This document shows positions 32,332-46,280 of a DNA stretch of 64,000 bases, piece by piece. The position numbers and the translations under genes are program-made. The stretch is from Gadus chalcogrammus (lineage: Eukaryota > Chordata > Actinopteri > Gadiformes > Gadidae). Below the pieces are notes generated by a model. It did not search any database. It saw only the letters and a list, made by a program, of their open reading frames with translations, and had not been told where the DNA came from. How positions within the stretch are numbered: position 1 is the first letter of the stretch; the number at the start of each line of letters is the position of its first letter. The stretch covers positions 8,675,037 to 8,739,036 of the forward strand of contig NC_079419.1 in assembly GCF_026213295.1 (NCBI RefSeq), in the 5' to 3' direction.

Positions 32332-33646
32332 CGTAACGTTTTAATTGGGGAGATACGTTACGCACACTGTTGTCTTTCTTTTACCGCAAAAGAGCAAAGT
32401 AAACTATAATGCGACACAGTTTTTTTCTAAGGACGTTATTTCAAACAAAAATAAAAACAGATGCAAACGTTAATTAATTGTTGACAAAAAAAACAAAAAG
32501 CTAAAACAAAAAACAGAGAACGTCGCAGCGCAAGGACGTTTCTTTAGTCGAATCAAATGACTAAGATCATTTAGAATAAAAATACTATTACTCCATTAAC
32601 CCAAACTCCCACGTTATAAGGACAACAGAAAATGAAACGCATTTCCCCGCGCACATGTCAGCTTTTGTTTGCAAAGCAGCAACAGAGGCATGATTGGAAA
32701 TTGCTGAACGCTGAACCGCTTGTCACATGCAATTAGAGGGAAGAAAGAAACGGGCTCAATATTACACAGGCCCCTCAAAGCCACCTGTTTGGTTCGCCAA
32801 GTCACATTCCTGGCCCGCAAAACAACGGGCGGAATCACAAGTGACAGTTGTCATGATCCCCTGGAAACTCTCAGATCAACCGATAATTGGGTGCTTCTTC
32901 ACAAGCCGCCACAGCCCTGGCAACATCACACGTAATTGCTCCGTGTCTCATGCCCAAGGAATCATTAATCATTGGGTGTCTGGGGCTTGGATGCCCCCCC
33001 CCCCACCCCTTCTGCTGATGAGTTCCCGCTCTCATCACCAGTTCAAGAGCATTTCCTGTTTCCCAAACTGGAAGTGACAGAAGGACCGAGGCAGCGATGG
33101 CGGCTGTGGTGGTGGCAATGGTGGTGCTGGTGGTTGCCAGGCTGTGTAAACTACACTGCAAAATTGTCCAAAGTCTCTCCCTTTACCTCCACCATCCCCC
33201 ACCCAGACAGGCTCTTTGGCGGGTAGCGACTCGAACTACGGATTGTATACAGCAAAAAACTATTTTTTTGCTGAGGTTCTTCATTACACCGGGTGCAATT
33301 TAATAAAAATAGGGCTCTTCAGAGGTCCCCGGGCTCAACGACTGTTTGTGTAATGTGGCATGAATGAGACAAATTGCTGTAGACCCTGCCACCGCACTAT
33401 TATCCTCTCTGTATTCGGGCCCGCGCTCCTCGTCCTCCGTGAAAAGTCCTTGAACAGATATTGTCTCGACGGGAGTGAATGCGGGCCTTTCTCCCTATTC
33501 ATCCTCGACGAGAGCGCCGGCCTCGGAGCGCTCCCTTCAGAGGTCAGCCGCTGATCACCAGCCACCGCCATGGCTGCGTTCGTCGGGCTTCTCTTTGTGG
33601 CTTTGTTTCCTGCGCTCCGATAGGTACAGCTGAAGGGAGGGGGTGA

Positions 33647-33671
33647 GGGGGGGGGGGGGGGGGGGGGGGGG
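33647..33671. repeat. Poly-G tract, 25 bases
   Basis: Pure G run extended on the left by GAGGGGGTGA. Confidence 0.96.
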
Positions 33672-33861
33672 CTAATTGACGCTAGAAAAATCCTCGCTTT
33701 GCTCTTTCGCATGAAAATAAGAGCAATGTAAGCAAGCAAAGAGTGGCGCGGTCGGGCAAAGAACAGGGAAAACGAAGGGCGGTCGGGGAGCGACGCTGTG
33801 ACAGCTGGGGACGGCAGTCACAGTTGGTCTACGGTATGACATCATCAGGCACAGCACATCA

Positions 33862-33884
33862 CCCCCCCCCCCCCCCCCCCCCCC
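33862..33884. repeat. Poly-C tract, 23 bases
   Basis: Pure C run about 190 bp after the poly-G at 33647, giving a long-range G/C inverted pair. Confidence 0.96.
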
Positions 33885-34870
33885 ACTCCGTGTTCTCCAT
33901 GACAACCACTTAGAGCCAGTATCAAAACACGTGGTGGATGATGACTTAGAGTAGCAAACTAGCCTTTAAACCAACAACCTATAGCTGATTGTTCCCTGCG
34001 TTTTGCCTATATGTCTAAAGAGGTCCAGACTGTAATAGCATCGAATGAAGGAAACATTACAATCTTACATTAACATTTTATCGTAAAGACACCAAGTAAA
34101 CATGGTACCATGCAAAGATCAGCTGGGTTCAATGACCGCAGGCTAACCAGGAGGCACGGAGCCATATACCCCTCAGAACAACCAACAAAACGTATACATC
34201 CTGTTCAATTTCCATTTCACTCGTGTCCCAGAAACCGCACTCCGGGACATAGATATTTATTTTCATCATTTTCTTCCAATCCTGCTATTGGATTTTTTTT
34301 ACTTCTTCTTACGATACAAGAAAAAAAAACATCCTTGAATTCCACAGACTACCCCGACAGAGCTCTTGATCGGACCTCACGTGTTGTTCCAGTGGCACTC
34401 ACCCTCTCTCTCTCTCTCTTGCCTGTAGCCTCGCTCCCAGCCTGGCTTTTTTTTCCAAAGAAGTGAGCCAACAGCACAGAGGTGGTGCCTGGATGGATAA
34501 GAACACAACCTGCACTGACCGGTCTTCTCCGTCAGACTTTTCCCCTTCAGCCTTGAATCCTCCCACTGCCAGGCATCTCTCCCTGGAGGTGCAAACACAG
34601 CACAGCCATGAAGTACATTGTGATGCATTTCTTTTGGTGGGATTTTCATTTGTATGTTGGAGATAATGGAGGGAGAAATGGATTGGTGGTTGTCTTTTGT
34701 CGCCCTATTAAAACAAAGGATACATGTGTTTTGAGCCATAAGTCAGAGAATATTGTTGTTTTGGCGAATGGATGAAGGGGGAAAAAAAAAAAAAAAATTG
34801 ACATAGAGATGTTATTAGAGGGAGACTAATGCATTTTAAGGCGAGCCGGTTTGTGATGAATGTCGAGTGT

Positions 34871-34886
34871 GGGGGGGGGGGGGGGG
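34871..34886. repeat. Poly-G tract, 16 bases
   Basis: Pure G run. Confidence 0.95.
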
Positions 34887-35074
34887 TAAAGTGGAGTGCG
34901 TTCTTCTCCAGTGAACGTTGAGCGAGTGGTGAGTGAAAAAAACCACAACGCTACAACAGGTCAGCAGCTGGAGCGGAATATGATTCACTCCCCCCTCCTC
35001 TCCCCTCCCCTCCCCTTGTCTGTACTCCCCCACAACACAGGCCTGATGGACTGCTGACGAACAAGGAGGGGGAG

Positions 35075-35078
<4 letters not shown>

Positions 35079-35169
<91 letters not shown>
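35079..35169. repeat. (GA)n microsatellite
   Basis: 91 bp of pure GA. Confidence 0.97.
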
Positions 35170-35172
<3 letters not shown>

Positions 35173-35959
35173 CCTACTGAGGGATCAATACTTCTGCTTT
35201 GACCTGTGAAAAACTCCATTATACCTCCATCACATCTCCAGTGCACAAAAGCTTTTTTCCAACGGGTTTTTCAAACTAGTAGTGCAGCCAGTCGATAGCA
35301 AGTAGCAACAATATCTTTGTTGACTGCAGCGGTGGTTTTCGACACAACAATGGACATGTCCAGGCGCACACCACTCCGACGTAAGGGGGGTTTATAAAGT
35401 TTGGAAAGTTTGTAGCGACTAGGCAACTACCACCGTTATAGCTCGGTCAATACTTTAATCTGGAAGGCTGTGATGACCTCGAAAGCCAATCTTGGAAACA
35501 TTGCGGCTCTAAACTGCGGCGGATCTACCACCAAAAGTCCAAAAAGAAAAAGGCGAGGAAACTCAAGTGATTCCATGTGATCGTGACCACAACAAGAAAA
35601 ATGACCTGACCCCTTTTTACTAGTTATTTCCCAACAACAACAACAACGACAAAAAAAAAACTGCTTTGCCTCCATTGCGTAACTCTCCTTTGTTGAACTG
35701 CGATCTGTTATTGCTGATGCCGTTCGGCTCGGCTTTCCGCCATTACTGCCAAACAATTACATGGTGTGATGATATGCGCGCTGCCCTAAACACCCACTCC
35801 CAACCTCTCCCGGATCTCATGAGAGTGTCCAACGCGTTGCATGTGATCCTGCCGGTCCAACCCCGTCACTCCATTTGGAAAGGGCAGCGGAAAAGAACTG
35901 GAAAAAATAACTCATCATGCAAACCGGAATAACCAGTTATACAGAGAGGGAGATGGCAT

Positions 35960-35961
<2 letters not shown>

Positions 35962-36028
<67 letters not shown>

Positions 36029-36029
36029 G
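35962..36029. repeat. (AG)n fused to poly-G
   Basis: (AG)n to about 36018 running directly into 11-12 G. Confidence 0.96.
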
Positions 36030-36255
36030 TTCATGGTTAGTGATGATATGCTTTCAGTTAAAACATAAGAATCCGTAATTGAATGAAACACAGCACCATA
36101 ATGACTTTTATTTTGCTAGCTCCTCATGGAAAAAGGCAATGAGTATGCGACAAACGCCCTGAAAGAGATTATTCCAACAAAGGTTGTGTCGCTTGCGAAA
36201 GGTACAATCAACCTGCCTACAGAAATCAGCACATTGTTTTTGTTTGAACAAATCA

Positions 36256-36256
<1 letters not shown>

Positions 36257-36297
<41 letters not shown>
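36257..36297. repeat. (TG)n microsatellite
   Basis: About 41 bp of TG. Confidence 0.95.
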
Positions 36298-36298
<1 letters not shown>

Positions 36299-37828
36299 AG
36301 GGCATTCATACAGACTTTACATATGTATCCCCGACGGCAAACTTTTGCGATCCATCACGCAAACAAAAACAACCGTGTCCAAACCAAACCTCTTGGAGTG
36401 GGTAAACAAAACCGCAGAGACAACCCAGGGACCTCTTTAGGAGCCGCGTGCAAGGAGACAACGGTGATTCATGGTGTTATATTTGGCTAGAGGAGGATGG
36501 GCCCGTGGGTCCGTGTGGTAACGAATGAGCCTTTAAGGGGGCCTCGCCTCCATCATTAATCTTAGCCGACTGGGCCATAGAGGAAACAAAAAGTCACTCT
36601 ATTACCACAGAAGAAGACATCCATTCGGTTACGCTTTGTTTAACTCACCTAAGGAGCATCCACAATGCCGTGAAGCAATTATACAATTCATACGCGTGGA
36701 GGTTGGGGCGGGGGGGGTCATTGCGCGACCAAATGAGGAAACAATGCGTTGCGAAAACGATTTTAGCTAAATAACAAATATATAAATGGCAAATGGGAGA
36801 AGGTGCCAAGGTGTTGTGCTTCTGTTGATTTTGTAAATAACAAACAGACACAAACGACCAAAGGGGGAAGCGAAATAGGAAATCTGTGCTACAGAGTAGA
36901 ATATTGGGACTGGATATATTGGCCTAGCTTACTGTTAGCTTCACTTTTTTTCACGTCAATGTCAGAAGCCCAGTGCGGTTCGTTACACACAGAAGCCTCC
37001 CCTGATGAGACTGCTATCTCGGATAAAGGCGTCATTCCCTCTAAAAGTCCACAAGCTTATTTGTGATCAAGGATGCGATGAGGGGAGAAGAGATGAGAGG
37101 AGATTTCCATGACGACTGGCCCGGAGAAGAGTACCAATCACACCTAAGCTACTGCGGTCCGGTGTCTTCTTTCGTTTTCTTACTTTCCTTTTCATCCAGG
37201 AGAGGAGAAAGGTGAAGAGATGAATCCTCTCAGCTCGGGTGTAGGTCTGGCTAACTCTAGCTGAATGCAGAGTAACCTTCCCAAGATATATGCAGAAAGC
37301 CCTCTAAAGGGAATAACAATTTTTAAAAAGAGCCAAGAATACTTAAAATCCTCTCAGTCATGTGCGATGTGGAGATGTCGAAGCCAGGGTTGAAACGGCG
37401 GTCGAATTGATCATTATGCAGTGATCAAACCTAATATTCATATATTTGCTGTAATGATGTTGGTGGATTAAAAAGTGAACATATGATAGGCAAAACAATT
37501 TAAGGGGAGAAACATACTCAAAATGGATTAGTTTTACCCATGGACCTGGTGTGGTTCTGGAATGGCCCACCATGTGTGCGTTTTGTGCGGTCCGTTTGTA
37601 AGCAACCCCCTTTTTAATGCACAAACCGTTCACCTGAAAATGAGTGAAAGCTTCATTATTTTTCCCGTAATTACCACTTCGCTATGCCAGGTAATTGAAA
37701 AAGCATGGCATACTTCAAGGAGTGAATTATTGATGCATTTCCTTTTCACCTTACTCCTCAACAAATCCTTTCTGCCCGGGCTTTGTCTCGCGATGAGTCC
37801 GTTCCCCACAGTGGGGGGGACGGGGGGG

Positions 37829-37851
37829 GGACGACGACGACGACGACGACA
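37829..37851. repeat. (GAC)n trinucleotide repeat
   Basis: Seven ACG/GAC units after two G runs. Confidence 0.93.
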
Positions 37852-37979
37852 CCTTCAATTGGCCGAACGAGATAAACCGGCAGCGGTGGGATTAGTACTA
37901 CTGCTACCGTTGTCTTGTTCCCATTGAGGACACCATGAAGCTATGGCCGCCTGGGAAATGAATCATTGCGATGGAGCAT

Positions 37980-38210
37980 CTTACCTGTTTAATAACCTAT
38001 TTAATCACTCCCTCCTAAGGTTCAACGCCCCTAAATAGATACGAGCGGTTGATTTTTATTAACACACAGTGCTTCCATTAGGAGCCAATTAGAACCCATG
38101 AATCAACCGCTGGGTTGTGCGCGCGTTGTCATCCGCAAGAACGATGTTGTGCGTGCAACCTGCTTCTGCGTTTTTTTTCCCCATTAGGAGACAATTGAAA
38201 CACAACAGGC
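37980..38210. promoter_or_regulatory. Candidate regulatory cluster with paired sites
   Basis: AGCGGTTGATT (38044-38054) has a perfect reverse complement at 38101-38111. A 21-base word at 38075-38095 (CCATTAGGAGCCAATTAGAA...) recurs at 38181-38201 with three mismatches. Repeated, oriented words containing ATTAG/CAATT and AACCGC suggest paired factor sites. Confidence 0.28.
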
Positions 38211-38934
38211 TTGTGTTTAAAATACCCTCGAAACGTGACAGAACTGCGATCAAATCATAATGTAATATTCAGCACATCATCGTCGGACGGATGTGATCAT
38301 CATGAGCACGCGTTTTCCAACTGGCCTTACTGCGTCGGAACAGCCCAAGCATTAAGTCATCTCAATGGATCCCCTGGACATTAGGAATCTTCTCACTAAA
38401 TATCCACAGCCGAGGCTGTGCGAGCCCCAAACATTAACACACATCCTCCAGCCACTTCCAACTCTTAACATTCAGCCCAGGCAGCCACAGCCTCACACAC
38501 CAAAAAAAAAGAAAAAATCCTCTCTCAAGGTCAATGGCACTCTTACAACAAGACTAATTGAGAATTTGATCTAGTTGCCCAAGGGGGGGTTGGGCAAAGT
38601 GCTGTGGTGCATGCTAAAGATGAGCTATCGGGATTTGATCAGAAGTAATCAAAATGCTGGCCTACTTTTCTGACCAATTCCTTCTTTTTTTCCCCCCATT
38701 GAGCCAGCAGCGCATGCAGCAGACACACTCCCCGCCTGTTACATCATTAGTATTCCGTGCAAGCAGTGGCTCCTCTAAAGTGCAGTGAACAGCGAGGGCG
38801 TTACACTGGAACAAACCACCGGGGATTAGCTCTAATGTGAAAGTATACTGTCACATGTCTGGACAAACAAGCCGTGGTAACCGTGGAGGATGAAAACACA
38901 TGGTCTCTTGCCTCCTGGTAAGGCTTGAAACGGG

Positions 38935-38988
38935 TGTGTATGTGTGTTTGTGTGTGTATGTGTGTGTGTTTGTGTGTGTGTATGTGTG
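38935..38988. repeat. TG-rich imperfect repeat
   Basis: TGTGTG with TATG and TTTG variants. Confidence 0.92.
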
Positions 38989-40851
38989 ACGGTAATTTGA
39001 TTTGATTCTTAATCCATATAGAAAAACAACTCAATCACAGCACTGTCATTGTTTTCAACCAAATGGATTTAAAGGACAAGGCTGGCATGAGGCTTTGATT
39101 GTTTCTTATTGGCCACATCCCAGATTACACCACCACCCAACTACAACGTTATTTTCCTTGTGGGCAGCCGGACACTATTTCAACTCTACTACATCTCTGT
39201 TTCAGTCCGAAGCAACGACAAAAAAGCAATCCTGTTGGTGGAAGCTACCTTTACGAATATAGGTGGTATTTATTGAATGTTTATTTGAATTGGGACGGAT
39301 ACAGAAACATAGACAAGCTTGAGACAGTCATCCGATGATTGCATCATAGTGTTTCTAGCCAAAGCAAATTTACGACACATATCTACGTTTGATATTTCCA
39401 GCATCTTATTGTCTTGTGTTGTTTTATGATTTTTCCCTACCTGCCCACCGGGGGCACCAGTGAATTCACCTTGTGCCATCGTTTGGTTATTCTCATCCCT
39501 ACCACACGTCATGACTTGTATTAAGATGTAGGCTGCCTTCTGTTTAGCTGCAGTATAGCCTTGTTTAGATAGTCCAGCCTTAGTCCAAATTGATCTCTGT
39601 ATGAAAAACCTTGAGTTTTGTTCATTTGCTAAACCACCCTTGGATCCTTGGCAAGGCTGATTTCCATAGGAAGACACAACAATGCCCGTTGTCTAGTCCA
39701 CTGCCTCTCTGTCACTTAACACCGATTTTAAGAAGAGAGTAACGATGGTTTTGCAGCCTGATAACCCGCACCATGACTCATATTAATGTATTTTGGGACA
39801 TCAATGAACGTCTGCAACCCCAGCCGTGAGCATCTATCTGCCGTCGGCCAGACAGAAAAATAAAGATTGTTTTTTTTTGTCTGTTGCGTTACATAAGGAA
39901 TGTCAGCAACGACAAAACGAGGTGTTACGCCGGCCTTGTCCTTTTCATGAAAAAATAAGAAAATGTCATTTTTATATGAGCTTGGATATTCTTTATTGAG
40001 GCATAACCAACCAAACCTAAAGAAAAAATGAAATGAGATAACTTAGGAAATCCCCCATCACCCCGCCAACCCTCCTGCAAAGGCCTATCATTGTTTTTTC
40101 ATTTAGAAGTTATGTATAGGTGACTCCATCATATCCAATGCAAAGCACCAGCATGGAGGTGGGCGGAAAGCCTCTCTGTCGAGCCAGAATAATCACAGGC
40201 ATATGGGATTTCAGTATTTTTTCCTCCTTATTTAATGGTAATTCACAGGATGTCAGAAATTGCAGCAGCGCCTTCGTACGGCCATAAAAACGCGGGCGCG
40301 ATGGGTAACAGTCTTTTATGGCCAAATAAACAAATCCCGTTCCGCACACACCTTAGGTCATGGAGGAAATCGCTTCTGGGCTGCCTCGTCCGTACACTGT
40401 CAATAGCTCTTTATATTATGAGGCAAAGAGAAGAGGTGAGCGAGGCCGGAGTCAAAACCCTGCCTGCTTGATTTTACCGTTTGGGTTTTGACTTTAGATT
40501 ATTGGGGTGTTTTTGTCCTCGGGACCCTTGACAGTCCATTTAAGGTCTCCTGTTGGTCCAGCGCTGATAGAAACACAGTGTAGCTCCGCGCTTCAAAAGC
40601 CGAAACACAGCTTATATCCAGGGAAACTGAGACAAAGACAGTTCTTCCACTATAATAACAAAAACAAAACAGAAAACAACGCTGGTGTCCGCTGATTAAA
40701 TAGCCCGCGTCTGAATCGTTTAGCGGACGCAAACTTTAAATAAACTTGTGAGAAGCTTTGAGTTGAAAATGAAGAAAAACGTGAGGAAAAAGTGCGGCAG
40801 CCCAAACCAACAACCAGCTTGTCTGGGGGAGAGTTGAAAGTCGCAGCGAAG

Positions 40852-40874
40852 CAACAACAACAACAACAACAACA
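40852..40874. repeat. (CAA)n trinucleotide repeat
   Basis: CAA units, about 23 bp. Confidence 0.95.
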
Positions 40875-41404
40875 ATCCAAAAGTTGAGCTTCACTCCCCT
40901 CAGCCTCCCACCCACTCACCCACCCCGTCGACTCCCCTTGCTCGACAAGCTGCTCGTGATTAGCTCTCCACTAGCATTGTCCCCGAGCGATGGATTATGA
41001 CAGGGCTCTGCGGAAAAATAAGAATGACACCTCTTACCTGCAGCCCAAACAAATAAGAGCACATCACAGAGTTGTGCGGCACCTCTAGCGTCAGCCTCCC
41101 CCCCCCCCCATCCCCAACCCCCACTTCCCAACCCAACCCAACCCCGCCTTCTGCTTTGTTTTCGCATTATTCGGCTGAAGGCTGGAGTGGAAACGTTATT
41201 TTTTTTGCTAATGAAAAAGACTTCCTGCAGGATGACAAATGAACCGAAAATGCCAGAGACTAAGAGGTGAAATACGCGTTTTTTACGACCGGTTGTTTGC
41301 AGATGCTTGACAACAATGAGAGCCTTTTGAGTGCGAATCATGCGGCTCAGTGTTGCCCTCTTACACAAGGGGTGCTGAGCAGCTGGAAAGGGGATGATGA
41401 GGAT

Positions 41405-41428
41405 GGGGGGTGGGGGGGGGGGGGGGGG
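41405..41428. repeat. G tract, 24 bases with one T
   Basis: G6, T, G17. Confidence 0.95.
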
Positions 41429-42663
41429 CAACCTGGAATGGAGGAACACTTCAATGTCGCCCTCTTCCTCCTCTCCACCACCAGTGATTATACAATTGAT
41501 TTTTTTTTTTACTCTCTCTCTCTCTTGCTTGTGGTTCCTGCTATAGGAGCAGTAATAACAATTTATCTTGGCTCCTTGTTCCATTACGGCAGTGCTGCTG
41601 GGAAACCGGGGGAAAAAGTGCAGTGTTTTATGATTTATGGGGGCTATTTGACCTGTGCTTATTAGAGGGATCTGCAGAATGTGATTCGGGCTGTGGGAAT
41701 AGACTATGACTTGTGCTCCGCAACGGTTGAGAGTGTGGACATGGCTCCAGGAGAAGATGGAAAGCGTGCTCCGCTGGATTGGAAAACAAACCCAGAGACT
41801 CCGCCGAGATGTTTAAATGTATCAGCTGCCTTGCTGATACATCGGCTCATGCCCATTCGCCTCTCAGCGCCCCGGCTTCTGCATTCTATCTCGTTCAGGA
41901 GTCAGGGCGCATCGTGGCTGTCATATGTCAGTATCCTGCCCCCTCAGAGATACTATTTATTACATTTCCTGCCATTTGACATTACCATGAAAATTCGTAG
42001 TTCTATACCGTTGATATCCTCCGAATTGAATATTCCCCACTATGCCCCTCGCTGAGGGCTGAATGCTAGCCTGGGTGGTGCTCGAGCGTCTGAGCGAGGA
42101 GACCGATGCTTGTTGTCATGGCTCCAGACCACAGCAGCAGATTCAGTTGCGTGCGGCTTGCCTGCAGCACGCAACCGCACACACCGCACACATTCTTTTG
42201 GGTCGGGCCTGCTTATTCCTGGCTGATTGGCATTTATAGAGCTTTTATGGAGCCCTTTTAAACATGGCAGCCCAGTCTCTGTGTCAAACTCTGAGTCCCT
42301 CCCCTGTGGCTCGAGATAATATTTAACTGCTGACCTTATCTTCTCTCCCCGATCTGTCCCCTTCCTCCCTCCATCGTCCACCTCTCTCGCAACCGGCGGC
42401 GGGCATGTTAATGTCCGACACAGCTCCACATGTGCGATGCTAATCCGTGTGGCGGCCCAGCTGATTAAAGATGGCTATCGCCGGGGGAACGTAAACACAG
42501 ACATGCCCGGGGAAGCTGGAGATGCACAGGAGCTTGTTAAAACGTTTGCTCGCTAGGCTCAGTGTAATAATACAGATCTGGGAGGCGAGATCTACACATC
42601 TCGTAAATAAAAATGTGTTTACTGCAAGAAAAGAGCAGGAGAAATAGAAATGTGTGTTCGGTT

Positions 42664-42676
42664 CCCCCCCCCCCCC
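42664..42676. repeat. Poly-C tract, 13 bases
   Basis: Pure C run. Confidence 0.94.
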
Positions 42677-43289
42677 TATATTTCTCTCATCTTTATGTCC
42701 CAGGCCCGGCGATTCCCAGTAGGAAATCACAATGGAGAAGTTTACAAGTCACCATCCAACCGCAATAATCCAATAGACTGAATGCTGGCTGAAATGCTCA
42801 ATGCTCTCCTTCTAAACATCTTTTTCCCTTTTTCCTATCTATCGTTTCTATCTACCCATCTGCGTCTTCCTTCAACATGCAAGTCAGTCATTCCTGATTC
42901 AAATATTAATTGTATAGTTAAAAAGAGTAAAAGGTCATTTTTCATTGGTGGGAGAATGGGCTTACTCGTAAACCCTTGTTTCCTTACTTCCTTTGATAAA
43001 ATAATTGACGGAGCATTTTTCACATTCATTGTCAGATGTCAACTATCGTTCATTTCTAGGTATCACCAATTTACAAAAAAAATAACAACCCCCTTTAAGA
43101 AAAAAATAATAATCCATTGAATATGGTATGCTACTACAATAGTGACGCTGATTCTGAAGAGACCCTGGAGGGATAAGGTGGTGACAGAAGAACGAGTGAC
43201 CGCTCTGCATTTGATCTTTATGAAGAAAGCCCATCCTGAAACGTGGCAAAAGTCTTCACGTTTCTTTTATCCAGCAAATTAAGAGCCTG

Positions 43290-43620
43290 CATGCTTCCAA
43301 ATTACACATTCCCCACCAGTGCCTATAAGAAAACACTGAGAGCATATTGTCTCTTATAATTATTTTGTTAGTTGATCCTCTGGTCAGCAGTGAGCATAAT
43401 AGGATTTTCCACCTCAATTGAATTTAAAACAGAGTGTGCTCTGCCAGTGGATTCAATGCAGATGAATCACTTAGCAAACTCAATGAGGTCCCATCTCTTA
43501 TTTGTTTATGTACATAATTGGTCCGCAGTCCCCTTGTCTGAACATTGAATGTGGCCCTGTGAAAACGTATTCTAGTCAACAGATCATTTGCAGAGTGTCA
43601 GCTCAATGGCTAAGCAGTAT
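43290..43620. promoter_or_regulatory. Candidate conserved non-coding element
   Basis: 330 bp of repeat-free, balanced sequence with ATAATTATTTTG, CAATTGAATTTAAA, TGATGAATCAC-like and TACATAATTGG words. Conservation not tested. Confidence 0.22.
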
Positions 43621-44596
43621 CCAGTAAAATAGCTCTTCAATGTCTTACAATTCCAGCCTTATTTTAATGAACATATATTCGATTACGCTGCACATTTTTC
43701 GACCTTCGTTAAGACGATTCAAATGTCAGCAAATAGGCCTACTTATATTTACTCACATCTATAAAGTATCATGTGTAATTATGGAAACGGCATTGCCAGG
43801 GAAATGTACTTTTAAATCCTAGGTCTTAAATACATCAAGTAATACAGATTTTCCACTTATATAGGATAAATGTTAATAAATCCATGGCTTAAAAATGCAC
43901 ACGGGGATTAAACTTGACTTTCAACATAATTGTGTTCCTCCCCACAGCGAAGGTGCTATGTCCTTGTCAACTAAAAACGCGATATGCTCCGAGAAACCCA
44001 GAACTGTCTGGCCGCTTTCCCCTCAACTTAAAAACGACATTAAGGAGAATGATTAAAACACAGGATGTTAAAGGCGGCCTAATTTTGAAACCAAGTCACG
44101 CCATTGTTCAATAGCATCTCGGTTACCAAAACCTCCCAAAAAAGGGAGAAAATAAACCCACAAAAAGGACGGTGTGTGTGGGAAGTCAAGGAGTCCGATG
44201 GTGTAGGCTGAGAGATGCTGAAAGTTTACTCCGATATAATAGCCATCAGAAGCAATCATTATCTCCCAAACAGCAGGCAGCGTTGAACAGCACTCCACAG
44301 CCATCAAATCAGGTGCGGTTCTCCTTTCAACAGAATCCACGGGGTGGCTGGGACTGGAGCATCACAGTCCTTTACGTCGCCAGACTATTAATGATTCTGG
44401 GGAGTTCTGCCTCGTACCCGTACGACTTGTTCTGATCCCGTACTGTCTCCTTCCCCAGCCAAATGTAATAACTCACCCAGCAGAAATAAGCAAACCTTGA
44501 CAAGCCTGTTAGGTTTCAAGGGAAGAGAGGCCTCTGAGTGGTCAGGGACAGGGGCGATATGGAGGGATGGATGGGGGTGGGGGGCGGGTGGTGGGC

Positions 44597-44618
44597 GGGG
44601 GGGGGGGGGGGGGGGGGG
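44597..44618. repeat. Poly-G tract, 22 bases
   Basis: Pure G run within a G-rich stretch beginning near 44570. Confidence 0.95.
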
Positions 44619-45561
44619 TCAGTGACTGATAGGCAAGCGGGAAAAATTAACGCTGGGGTGAAAAAGAGACGATAATGCCGTAATGTCGGTGTCACGGAAG
44701 GGAAAAAAAATCCCCAAGCCGGAGGCAAAGAGGGACTTTAATTGCGATTCAAAGCGGAATACCCAGCTATTACACACACAGAGGCGATGCTAAACGCCAA
44801 TTTAAAGGCTAGGAAGTGGAGGCCTCCCCTAGGACAGTGTTCACTTCGTTGCTCCATTTACTCTTCACTATTCCTGTTGATACTCTGCATGCAGGCCCTG
44901 TTTTAACCAGCATTTAGGATGTGGCACGAGGCATCTCTTGGTTAACTTGAGGTGGTGCTGCACTGCCAATACCAATTAGCCAGCTGTTGTGCTGGGCACC
45001 AAGAGACAATGATCTCTATTGGCTAAAAAGGAGTGTAGCGATAGTAAAATCCAATAAACTATAATCGCGTGTCATCCCTATTTCTATGGTTTAACGGCCT
45101 CCTCACACTGAAAGGCTCCGGGTTTCACATTTGTCTTGGAAATGAGCCCCTTCCACGCTTTAACCGGCACAGATTCTGCCCCCGTTTTCATTATATGGAA
45201 GCGATGGACTATATCACGCATAACGCACTGCTGGGGGTTTTCCTCCCTAGGTTTTTTGTTGAAATGTCTTCATTGGACGTGCTACACAAAAGTCATTAAA
45301 AATGAGTTTGTCTGCATATTTCTACATGTGCACGCTTTTCGGGCATTTTCCTGTGTGCTTTTTAGCATTTACATTACACAGGGCATGGGAGGCTGGTGGT
45401 GGTGGTGTCTTGCACTTCTTAAAGGGGTGAGTGGCCCAGTGGTTTAGTCAAGGGCACACAGTAGGAATAATGGCATTAGTCTGCCATATGTCAAAGTGAG
45501 CCATCTCCAGACGTCTGATTTACAGGGTTGATCTGTAATCCAATTGGCTGGCCCCTCCCCT

Positions 45562-45579
45562 CCCCCCCCCCCCCCCCCC
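45562..45579. repeat. Poly-C tract, 18 bases
   Basis: Pure C run. Confidence 0.95.
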
Positions 45580-46052
45580 GTCCATCCCGCCGCCTTTAAC
45601 CCCTAAAGGTTGTTTCATTAAATTCCCTCTTTTTGCCATGTCTCAATATGAGCAACTGGATGACAAAAAAACACAGTGGTCGATTTCCATTTCAAACCCT
45701 CAATGGCCAGACTCTGTTCAAAGCCACCAATTACCAACCAACCTTCAGCTTGAGAAGAAGAGGATGGGAGGAGGAGGGAGGAAGAGGGAGGGGGGGGGCA
45801 CCACGCAGGCATAAATCGGGTTTAGTGAGCATGACTGTCACTTCAAAGATAATCAGACAAATTAGAAAAAAATTCTTGAAGTGTTCACAAATGTAGGAAT
45901 GAGTCAGAGATAATCCACTTTGCTGTTATTTATTGGTTTTCTCTGCTTTTTCTGCCTCTGCTGGTTTTCTTTTTTGTTGCCTGTCGTGCACGTTTCATTA
46001 TGTAACTCGGAAGAGGCAGGGCAAAAACTATGAACAAACAAACATTAACCTG

Positions 46053-46280
<228 letters not shown>

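Larger units (their letters stand above)
31489..35078. other. Gene-free unique sequence
   Basis: Unique sequence with the CTCF-like site, (GAA)n, and poly-G, poly-C and poly-A (34782-34797) runs. No exon recognised. Confidence 0.6.
35170..46052. other. Gene-free unique sequence, longest microsatellite-poor stretch
   Basis: About 11 kb with only short simple repeats. It holds candidate elements at 37980-38210 and 43290-43620. A 129-residue minus-strand frame at 42040-42429 has no recognisable domain. Confidence 0.55.

Noticed and set aside
39447..39460. Second CTCF-like core (CCACCGGGGGCA)
   Set aside because: One base short of the consensus spacing.
42040..42429. 129-residue frame on the minus strand outside repeats
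   Set aside because: No domain, signal or family resemblance, and no splice context. Length is possible by chance in GC-richer sequence.
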